This document shows positions 22,601 to 31,945 of a stretch of 38,414 nucleotides of DNA, in pieces (within the stretch, counting starts at the first letter, position 1; each line of letters begins with the position of its first letter). Below the pieces are notes generated by a model. The model made no database searches and was not told where the DNA came from. It saw nothing but the letters and a program-made list of their open reading frames with translations. Origin of the DNA: Dichomitus squalens LYAD-421 SS1 (Eukaryota; Basidiomycota; Agaricomycetes; Polyporales; Polyporaceae); NCBI RefSeq assembly GCF_000275845.1, contig NW_006766931.1:197702-236115 (forward strand), written 5' to 3'. Both the position numbers and the translations under genes were made by a program.

Positions 22601-23639
22601 AAGACGCTGTAACCTCTCGAACAGGTACAGTAACTCTCAAGCTGTCGATGTTCCATTCAACGCCACGGACCCGCAGCTCCAATCATGGACACCATTTACC
22701 GCTCTCGACACAGCTCTCGCCATCTCTATGTGAGTATACCTGCTCATTCATTCTGATTCCGCCGGTATTGATGTTTCCTTCCACCGTGGCCGAGCATCTC
22801 GGCGCGTCGCGGGTAGGGGATTGCGTCGCAGTCTCAGGCTAAGTAAGACCCTCAACGTTCTCGATGTTGATCTCACCTCAGCGAAGCAAGCCAAACCCCG
22901 TATCCGCCGATGAGTAATTTACTCGCGAAGATATGTCTTACGACATCCGCAGTTGACTCTGGTAACGCTGATACTTTGCCGCGCTGAGTCGACTAATCGC
23001 CATCGCGGCGGTTCAGACCAGAGATCAAAATCGGGCCAAGCGATGTGTATGGGGTCCGTCTGTACCTGGTGAGCCACCTAAAGCATTTTCATCTTCTTAC
23101 GCGATTTTCACAATACCCAAGTCCGACATGGACAGCTCGCCCGTTTGTGTTTGACGAGGCTGGGATGGCCTTGTGACATAGGGACTTCTGTTCTTCTCGG
23201 ATGCAGCCACAGTGTCTTCTTCTCCGTTGGCCCGAGCGTCCTCACAAGCCATTGGCGTTGTTAGGCAGTATTTGGAATATATGTCCCGACAATGTTGTCC
23301 TCAGCTACCGCCGTGTACGTACCGATATGCACATAGTGCAGTATGTGATGCATTCCTATTCACTTGCTGAATCCTGCATGTTCTAGACTGCCGGTCGTCA
23401 GTCCACTTGAGAACAGAAGGGGAATCGGCACCTATCAGCCTCGGCTTTCACATGCGAGCTGGCGAACGGGGGCCATAGTTCCCGTAGTTCTCTCAAGACG
23501 CTTTGGCCCATGGGTTTTCTGTTTATATCTTCCGTTGCTTCCTACTGTTCTCATCCAAACGCTAAGGCCCAACTACATAGTGCTGAGTAGGGGCGCAAGA
23601 GATGCTATAGTCGGCTATCCTTCTTGACAGCTCTCATGC
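22601..23639. other. Gene-poor stretch with a possible eroded coding remnant
   Basis: Short frames only. A leucine-rich bit around 22845-22905 (SKTLNVLDVDLTSAKQAKP) could be a relic of a leucine-rich or F-box-like gene, but it is too short to assign. Confidence 0.35.
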
Positions 23640-23822
23640 ATACAGTACACTACCTCATTATGTATGAAGTCATATCTAATGATGCATATCGCCGCAGAGG
23701 CCTCGGATGGGTACCAAACGGGCGCTTCACGCTCGATAGGCTGTCTTATAATGCATTATGTCCCATGATGCATACGGAAATGGGGGTACCGATCCTATGC
23801 ATTATGAGGTAGTGTACTGTAT
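23640..23822. mobile_element. Small inverted-repeat element (MITE-like), 183 bp
   Basis: The outer arms 23640-23665 and 23797-23822 are inverted copies matching at 24 of 26 positions, starting ATACAGTACACTACCTCAT. The interior contains repeated GATGCATA and GGGTACC motifs. There is no coding capacity. A clear target-site duplication is not visible because its right end abuts the next element. Confidence 0.65.
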
Positions 23823-24179
23823 TACAGTCGTTTGCATATCAAACTGCAGTCGACGCGCGCGCCGCGAGGCTGTTTGCTCGTGCTTGCAACGCCGCGAGCC
23901 AGCGTCTTCCTGCCTGTTTGGGACCGGCCTCCGTCAACTCACCTTTGGCCATCAAGTACAACAAGCACTTTCTGCATCGAAAACCAACCAGGCAATGCTA
24001 GGGACCATGTTAACTGCAGTATACACTAGCTACAATATTTCTGAGGGAGCTCATCCGTTTTCACCGAAGGTGTACCCCCCAGAGTGGCCGTCCTAGCCGG
24101 TACCCGACGGTGGGGCAAATACGAGCAAATAGTCTCGACGCGCGCGCGACACTGCAGTTTGATATGCAAACGACTGTAG
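23822..24179. mobile_element. Inverted-repeat DNA element (MITE-like), 358 bp
   Basis: The left end from 23822 and the right end running back from 24179 are inverted copies. The first ~29 positions differ only at the outermost base, and similarity continues with scattered differences to about 70 bp, including a CG-alternating tract. The candidate target duplication is TGTA at 23818-23821 and 24180-24183. The interior has no supported gene, so it would be non-autonomous. Confidence 0.75.
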
Positions 24180-24183
24180 TGTA

Positions 24184-25142
24184 TCCGTGCGTGTCTCGGC
24201 AATTCATCATGGTGCCATCACAATGCTCATTTCCCTGCAGGCCTTTCCACATTCGTGGGAATCGTCCGCCAATGCCCTGCAAATTGGTTGCTTGGTACAT
24301 CTTCGTACATGTCCTACTGACACCTATTAGACCCCTCTATCGCCTGCGCCAGATTTCAATCAAGTTGAGGCAAAGGGGCGAAGGTGTGAAGATCGCAATC
24401 GACGTACGTCAATCCTCGCCCTTGAGGGCGGTCTCGACCATGGTAGAGACAGAGGAAACACCGACACTCAAAGTCTCTCAACGAACGTGGTGATGGAATA
24501 GACGAATGTTCTTCGTTTGACGACCGATCAACTGACCAAGTTCGGAAGAGTATGACCGACAATGCCGCTTTTCCTCATTCAACAGGGGGTACGCTATCTA
24601 TCACAGATACGTTGCGAGCTCCACATGAGGCTACCATCTATGTATCTTGATGCAAGTAAGGTGGAGGCCGGCGAAGAGCGACAAACAGTAGCGCCCTGCG
24701 GCTTTCTCATCTTCCGGCCGTACCGGTAACTCCGTGCTCTGATGTGCGGAACATGCATGCTAGCCCGTAGCCGAGGAACTTACACAATGCTGACGTATAC
24801 GGACGCGATTCACTTGATCCACTCGATGTACTTCACAGACCCTGCTCGCCGGCGTACCTGACGCGACGGCGAAGTTTCCATAAGGTCCCCTCACTTAACT
24901 TTGGCATTCCAAGCTTCAAGCTTCAAGCCTTGTCACTCTCGCGGGAGCGGACTTTGCGTGCTACGTATGCCAAGTCCCAACTGATGCGCCGGAATCCGAG
25001 AAAGGCATTCCTGATTTTGATTGTAAGTACCCTTAGAGGGGTAGAGTGCCGCCGAGCGGCGCATCTAGCATATCCGCAGGCATCGCTCTCAGACATACTA
25101 TGATACCGTTATCCCAACATTCTGACATTGCCGGTGAATAGT
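24184..25142. other. Gene-poor stretch
   Basis: No supported gene. A tandem AAGCTTC duplication is visible near 24911-24925. Otherwise nothing is recognised. Confidence 0.5.
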
Positions 25143-25557
25143 GGATGACTTTCCATAAGCTATCTACGGCTCTACGGACGTCCGTAAATCTCTAAACAGA
25201 CCGATTTGGGCAAGGGGCAGTGTTGCCGACACCAGATCTGAACTCCGCTGAGGAAATTTAGGATACGGACGTCAAAATCTAGGAGGGGGGTCCGACTCCC
25301 CTTTCTAAATCTCTAACAGGCCGTAGACAGTCCGTAGACCTCGGCATACGGTGCCGTGACCACGAGAAAGGAAGGAGCCATCATGACAAAGCAAACTGCA
25401 TGCCAAATACAGACATGACATAAGACACTCCAGTCACTTGCTGATGATGAGCAGAACATGCCGCCTGTTTAGCGCCCAAGATCCACAGACTGTTTCAAAC
25501 CCCGCCTAGAAATCTACGGACGTCCGTAGAGCCGTAAATCCTTATGGAAAGTCGTCC
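25143..25557. mobile_element. Inverted-repeat DNA element (MITE-like), 415 bp
   Basis: Terminal inverted repeats of about 50 bp begin GGATGACTTTCCATAAG on the left and GGACGACTTTCCATAAG on the reversed right end. Each arm contains the perfect 14-base palindrome TACGGACGTCCGTA. A 3-base candidate target duplication AGT flanks both ends (25140-25142 and 25558-25560). There is no coding capacity. Part of the element (from 25385 on) is copied again across the N gap. Confidence 0.75.
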
Positions 25558-25898
25558 AGTACTGTTCCCTGTCTCATCTTTCTCGCGGCGATCGTGCCTC
25601 ACAGGAGATAGTCGACATCGCTAGCATGTCAGTACACTGCTGCCTTTGGCAAAACTGATGACGCAGACGCAAGTCCAGAACATATTCGGTTAGGTAGCCA
25701 CTATGTTCTCGGACTAATGCTCGCAGTATGTCGTAATCGTCATACAAGCGTGGGCGTAATACTGCCGTCCTCCATTCTCTCGTGCTGAAATCACGACGAT
25801 GGTGCCGCACCGGACTAACAGCATTCTACGTGGCGTACAGTGTTAAGCCCGCAGCCCCGGAATCAAGAAAAGGTTAGTCCCTTGGGGAGTGCTGTAGC
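25385..25898. repeat. First copy of ~514-bp direct repeat at the left edge of the gap
   Basis: Nearly identical to 26189-26703. By eye I find three substitutions in the first ~55 bases and a single-base indel (a C run) about 45 bases from the end; the ~415 bases between are identical. It ends exactly where the Ns begin. Confidence 0.95.
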
Positions 25899-26188
25899 NN
25901 NNNNNNNNNNNNNNNNNNNNNNNNNNNNNNNNNNNNNNNNNNNNNNNNNNNNNNNNNNNNNNNNNNNNNNNNNNNNNNNNNNNNNNNNNNNNNNNNNNNN
26001 NNNNNNNNNNNNNNNNNNNNNNNNNNNNNNNNNNNNNNNNNNNNNNNNNNNNNNNNNNNNNNNNNNNNNNNNNNNNNNNNNNNNNNNNNNNNNNNNNNNN
26101 NNNNNNNNNNNNNNNNNNNNNNNNNNNNNNNNNNNNNNNNNNNNNNNNNNNNNNNNNNNNNNNNNNNNNNNNNNNNNNNNNNNNNNNN
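25899..26188. other. Assembly gap (290 N)
   Basis: A run of 290 undetermined bases. Its left neighbour ends with, and its right neighbour begins with, the same ~514-bp sequence, which points to two contigs that overlap and were not merged. Confidence 0.98.
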
Positions 26189-26703
26189 GACAAAGCGAAC
26201 TGCATGCCAAATACAGACATGACATAAGCCACTCCAGTCACGTGCTGATGATGAGCAGAACATGCCGCCTGTTTAGCGCCCAAGATCCACAGACTGTTTC
26301 AAACCCCGCCTAGAAATCTACGGACGTCCGTAGAGCCGTAAATCCTTATGGAAAGTCGTCCAGTACTGTTCCCTGTCTCATCTTTCTCGCGGCGATCGTG
26401 CCTCACAGGAGATAGTCGACATCGCTAGCATGTCAGTACACTGCTGCCTTTGGCAAAACTGATGACGCAGACGCAAGTCCAGAACATATTCGGTTAGGTA
26501 GCCACTATGTTCTCGGACTAATGCTCGCAGTATGTCGTAATCGTCATACAAGCGTGGGCGTAATACTGCCGTCCTCCATTCTCTCGTGCTGAAATCACGA
26601 CGATGGTGCCGCACCGGACTAACAGCATTCTACGTGGCGTACAGTGTTAAGCCCGCAGCCCCCGGAATCAAGAAAAGGTTAGTCCCTTGGGGAGTGCTGT
26701 AGC
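26189..26703. repeat. Second copy of the ~514-bp direct repeat at the right edge of the gap
   Basis: Starts immediately after the Ns and repeats 25385-25898, including the right arm of the 415-bp inverted-repeat element and the same 78-codon minus-strand frame. Unique sequence resumes at 26704. Confidence 0.95.
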
Positions 26704-29281
26704 GCCATGAATGTAGATCCGAGCTCGTATCAACGACGCTGTAACGCTGGTTCGTGACGACTGATGAGGTCAATCTGTCATTGAGCATTGTAGATGTCGA
26801 GAGCCCTAGTTAACACACATTGGATGTATCGAGAACGTCGGCGAAGCGGACCAGTGACACAGGAATAGGGCTTCGGTGAGACAGTGCCATGAGGTGCGTA
26901 GTTTCAAAGCAGATTTCCATGACGTCAGGATAGATCTGTGGCCAGCAGTCTAGCAGATCAGTTGTGTCTCCATGGTACTGAACTCACCTCAAGCTACGCG
27001 CGACTCTGAGATTCGGCATGTAAAATGCCACGTTGATCATGTTCTATTGATCGTGGTGATCCTACTCAGCTGGACGAGCAACCGCCGCACTTTCCTCCGT
27101 CTCCGGTTCCTGGTGCAGTGGCTTGTCAGCTGCTGAAGAGAGGCGAGTTTCGCCGCCTGCCTAGATCGGCACCTTTGGTGCTGAAAAACAGGACGCATAT
27201 CAGCTGGACATAGTAGCGATCACCCATAACGTGAAGGAACATCAGCTTCAGTCGCAATGTTGGTGCTTGAGGTGTCATGCTAAAGGCGCTGTGGGTATCA
27301 TAGGCTTTGCGCATATCTCGTCAACGTCCGAGGGCCTCTGCACTTGCAGAGACAATCCGAGGTGAAGGCTCGTAATTCCTACTTGAAGCGTACGGGCCAA
27401 TATTGATGTTGTTTGCGCTGAGGTCGGCGATCGACCAACGTCGATCAATCGCGCGATGAGGCTTGGTCGGCGCCACTAAATTGCCACCAGGTTCGAGCTC
27501 ACCTCTGTTCTGCCAGAAACCACTGCCATCTGAAGGAACGCTCATCATTCTCAGCGCTGTAATCGTTGTGTATACGCGGGAATGTGCTCACCCGTGCCGC
27601 TCTAGAACCGCTGTTCTACTTCCATGGGCGTACCCAGCACCACTCATGACTGTGCCTGCTGTCCGGCGGGGCTAGTGGTGTGGCCGAATCCGACTCTCGC
27701 CACCACGACAAGCAAGACGACTGAATGTACTGCTACCGGAGCGACAGTATGGCTGGAGGCCGCACGCTTGTCCTGCGATCGGGGCGATGGGTATGTCCCG
27801 ACGGGCAGCGGCGGGGGTGCGTCGTGTCGTGACGGGAAACGAGGCGTGTATTAGCGTGCCGTTTGTCAGGGCGCAGTCAGCCAAGGTAAGCCTTCCAGAA
27901 AACGTTACTTCTTCTATGTCCGGACCTGCAGGCATGCTAGAACTTGGTTCCTATCTAATTGAATACGTGTATAACGCACAACGCACTAAAAAGTAGGAGT
28001 CTAACCCAGTGAGCTCGAACTGACGTATTAGCTCCGTGGCTTTTTAATGGTCACATCGCGCTAGAACGTTTGAGTATCCACTGGCATAGTACTTGCGAGC
28101 GGAGGTCCTTTTTCCCGCTGGCCACGCGTTTCGCTTAAAGCACCTTGTGATCATATTCGCAATGCTGTTGGAAAGTAGACTTGCGGACATGGCAATCTGG
28201 TGAAGCTGTACCGATGCATGCACAGATATTCACTGCGCAGCTTCCGACGGTATGCACGACGGAGCCACGGACACATCGAGAAAGCCCTCCGAATCGGACT
28301 CGTGGATGCCAAGGGAGCCGGCTCCGAGCGGTATAATTCTTCCGTGCGGAAGGCGACCGAGCCGCTGTCGTTCCGGTCAGCCGGGATAATCGAGCTGAAA
28401 ATACCCGTAATGAAAGTCCCCCTGATGTTAGCGACGCATCAAGGTCGGTCGATACCATAGCGTAAGCAACTACGCGTCTAACATAGGATTGGACGGGATC
28501 TGTTTCACTCACAACTGTGTATCGATATCTCTCTTGGAGGATTCTGAATTACACCATCCAATACGCTCAAAATGCACCCATGGAGATCAGTTTCAGGAAG
28601 CAGTCTATAGCGGGCCGGGGAAACAACAAAGGCATCTCCTATTCGTGACATAGCTTGGGCAATCGATACGTACGTAACGTGATGGAAGACTGGTGTGTCC
28701 TCTTTCCCTTTCAAGAAGATCACGCCCTGACTTGCCCACGCGCAGGAGATCAGTTCGCGGTCGACCTCGCCCTGTGGCACGCGAGCATGGTCGCGGCTGG
28801 CAGCGTAAGCCTCAGTTGTGTCTGCCAGTTTGACAAGATAACAAGATCTCATTTTCAACGCTCAGGGTCAATGGATATCGGCGCCCGCCGGTTTTCATGC
28901 ATTATCGACCAGCCGAGCTTCAGCTCAGGGCCCTCGGCTATCGAGATCCCTAACCGAAGGCGGAAAAGATGTGATGCGAGCATGCCGATGTAGGCATGGA
29001 TTCAGTCGCCTCTGCAGGTGCTGCGAGTGCGTCTGCGAGCAGATTGAAGAGGAACGTGCGGCGCGGTTCAGATTCAACTTTTACGGTATAGTAGCACACC
29101 CTCAGCCAGTGCTTCGACATGACCGAACTCCCACAGTGTGGTGGTACGCCCACTTCCTTGCAGCCATAAGAACCCTCGTCTGCGTGGTGAGTAGGATGGG
29201 ACATCCCTCTCGTTTCCGACTATCCGTGCAACCTCCTCCCCCTTTCATTCTTGTAATCTCTGTTGTACATATCACACCCCT
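26704..29281. other. Gene-poor stretch upstream of the acyl-CoA oxidase
   Basis: About 2.6 kb with only short, unrecognised open frames (for example 27321-27548 minus, 28135-28512 minus, 28505-28858 minus). The last few hundred bases should contain the oxidase promoter. Pyrimidine-rich text just before 29282 fits a fungal 5' UTR. Confidence 0.5.
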
Positions 29282-31414
29282 ATGTCGTCAGACGGTTACC
29301 CCAGGCGCACACTGCACCTCCCCCATTCCGATGTCTTCGCTCAGTCCGTCCATTACATGGACCATAATGATCGCGCATACCTCTCCTACGAGAAGGCGAA
29401 GGCTATCGGTCTCTCCTACGGTTCGTCTGTTCTCGATTGCTCTACTAGTAAGTCGTAAGGTAGACTGATCTGCCTCTGGTAGATATGACCATTGACGACA
29501 TACTGTCGCTCACCCCCAAGTTCTGGCAACTGCACAACGACCCCGCTGTCCTGCTGGATGGAGGCGCTATCACACTGCTCACTATTCAATATAACCTCTG
29601 TGCGGGTACGATCGCCCGGTACACAGGACGACGCCCAGAGCTCATTCCTCTGGTCGAGGACCTGTTGCAATACCGTAAACAGTATGTGCCTCTTTCCGCT
29701 TCCGTTGCGAAGTGTTCCCTTCTTACGGTAAATGAAAACTTTCATTTCTAGTGGACAGTTCATGATGACGGAACTTGGCCACGGGCTCGACATCGGCAAC
29801 ATCGAAACCACGGCGACACTGCTTCCGTCTGGAGAATTCGCGCTCAATTCCCCCACACCGGGCGCTGCGAAGTGAGCATTATAGCGTCTCAGAAGCTCAC
29901 ACAATCCTTGACTTCGAAATCTGAACAGATTCATGCCACCCACGGCTCCCGCTGGGCTACCATGCGTCGCTGTTGTCTTCGCTCGTCTGATCGTGGATGG
30001 CGAAGACCGGGGTCACCGGCCATTCATCGTCTCTCTCAATGACGGCAAGCAGATGTGCGCCGGTATTCAATCAAGGTACGTCAGCGGCTATATTTCTCCT
30101 ACGAGTGTTCGGGTGCTTCCGTACAGCGTCTGACAAACTTCCTCAGAGTACTTCCATACCGTGGCGGCCCTAATCCTCTCACCCACTCCCTGACGACGTT
30201 CACGAATGTTCGCCTGCCACGTTCGGCGCTGCTCGGGTCGCTTGAGAAGCCCGCCAACTTCCACGCCAACCTCATGGACATCATCTGGCGCATCACCATA
30301 GGCACGATTGCTCTGGGCTGTCTTGCCCTGCCATTCATGCAATGTTACGCGACCATCGGCACCATGTACTCTCTCCGCCGCCAAATCGGTCCTGTCTCCG
30401 ATCCGACGCGGCGGTTGCCTATCCTCTCGTTCCGTACCCAGCAAGCCCCCATCCTCGCAGTGACTGCGAATGCATATGTCATGCAGGCGCTCCAGCGATG
30501 GGCGATTGGACGGTTCTGTGACCAGAGCTTGGATAGTCGTGTGCGACATGGGATCGCAGCAATTTTCAAGGGCGTGATGGTCCAGCATTCCCAGCAGGGC
30601 GCCCTGGGTGTCTCGGAACGATGTGGTGCGCAGGGTCTGTTCGTCCACAACCAGATGTCGTGCCTCCATGTGAGTCTCATACTAGTCTTCTCATCCCACG
30701 GTGTGGGCATATGTGGGCGTATTTCTGATTTCAATCGTGTCGCTCTAGAACGAGATGCGTGGGATTGCAATCGCTGAGGGTGATGTCCTTGGTCTCGCCG
30801 TCAGTAAGTCGCAACCCGAAACATGTCTCCGGCTATGTACTGACCTCCGCCTCATCTGCGTAGGGCTCGTGAACGAACTCCTCCTTGGACGCTACAATAT
30901 GCCGCCACCTGTGGATCCCAACTCCCTTCTTGCTCGCCACGAGGCAGGGCTATTCCAAGAGCTTCGCGACATCATCAAAGAGGTCCCCCATCATCGCAGC
31001 GCAGAGGTGAACCGCCTTGTTCTCCCTCACTGCCAGCCTGTCATGGAGGCGATCGGGCACCGGATGGCATATGACGCCGCAGTCGCGCAGGGCGTGCGAC
31101 CGTGCCTCATCGACCTCTACGTCGCTAACGTCGTGCGCCTCGATCCTGCGTGGTACGTCGAGAACGCGGGGCTGGGCCGGCGCGCGCAGCAGGAGATGGA
31201 AACGAAGGCAATGGACGCGACTCTGCCCATCCTGGGCGAGCTCGTGAAGGAGATGGACGTCTTCGCGTACGTCACAGCGCCGATTGTCTCCGACGAGCGC
31301 TGGGCGGCGTTTGTCGACTCGCTCAAGGTCTTCCGGGGCAACGCGCGCGTCGAAGCGCTTGGAACCCGAGGGCGCGCGGGTCGCGATACGGAGATGGTGA
31401 GGTCCCACCTGTGA
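29282..31414 (+). CDS. Peroxisomal acyl-CoA oxidase-like flavoprotein
   Basis: An FAD enzyme expected to desaturate acyl-CoA at the first step of peroxisomal beta-oxidation, passing electrons to O2 and making H2O2. Seven exons: 29282-29420, 29483-29681, 29752-29871, 29929-30075, 30147-30669, 30749-30803 and 30864-31414. They join in frame to 577 residues, shorter than the ~660-700 of classical oxidases. Family marks are LSYEKAKAIGLSYDMT (35-50), FWQLHNDP, LLTIQYNLCAGTI, MMTELGHGLD (117-126) with METHGL-like spacing, VVFARLIVDGEDRG, ERCGAQGLFVHNQ and IAIAEGD. Glu386 in the last is the candidate catalytic base. The protein ends in SHL, a variant PTS1 peroxisomal signal. The final codons include GTGAGG, a potential donor, so a longer alternative C-terminus cannot be excluded. 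The start is the first ATG in frame; an upstream exon is possible. Chain-length preference is unknown. Confidence 0.9.
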
Positions 31415-31945
31415 TTATCGGTCTGTGCACGGGTGACTTGACTCTCACTACTATTCCCATATTCTATGCGCCCTCTTTCCCTATGTGCTTGTCTTGCATC
31501 CTTGCTCATCACTAGTATGCCGAGTTGATTCCTGTCTTTATGAGCTACGTGTTGTAGACTAACATACTCAGCCTGTCTTTGTACTATTAGGTCATGTTGT
31601 ACTAATCAGTCCCGCGCTCATGGTGTTGGTGAAAGCCGTCTTAGAATGTATTCCGAAGATTGTCATACGTCAAACAAGCACCATCTCGCGCGACACGAGG
31701 TAACCCCGAGCGGAGGTAGAACCTGACCATCGCCTAGACGCGAATCTATGAGATCAATTCTGAACATCTAGATCTAGTGTCGTAAACATGAAGATCATCA
31801 GTGCTCTAGCCTCGCGAACCGCCGCGAGGTGAACTTTCTCCATTCCGACCCCACGAACACTTCCGCTCCCCGTCCTTGCTCCCCGCACATCGTGTCTCCC
31901 ACCCCTACACATGCGCCGTGGCTCTCGTCGAGCCACGAGCCTATG
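31415..31945. other. Convergent intergenic region
   Basis: Holds the 3' ends of two convergent genes. A minus-strand frame (31798-32046) that continues past the called antiporter stop in another frame overlaps it; see the finding on the antiporter C-terminus. Confidence 0.5.

Noticed and set aside
25574..25810. 78-codon minus-strand frame repeated exactly at 26378-26614, looking like a duplicated gene
   Set aside because: Both copies lie in the direct repeat around the N gap, which is best explained as one locus assembled twice; the frame itself is unrecognised.
6078..31414. Possible metabolic gene cluster (alcohol oxidase, alcohol dehydrogenase, NmrA-like, acyl-CoA oxidase)
   Set aside because: The genes are separated by housekeeping SSL1 and a large gene-poor region, the NmrA-like copy is dead, and there is no core synthase, regulator or transporter linking them.
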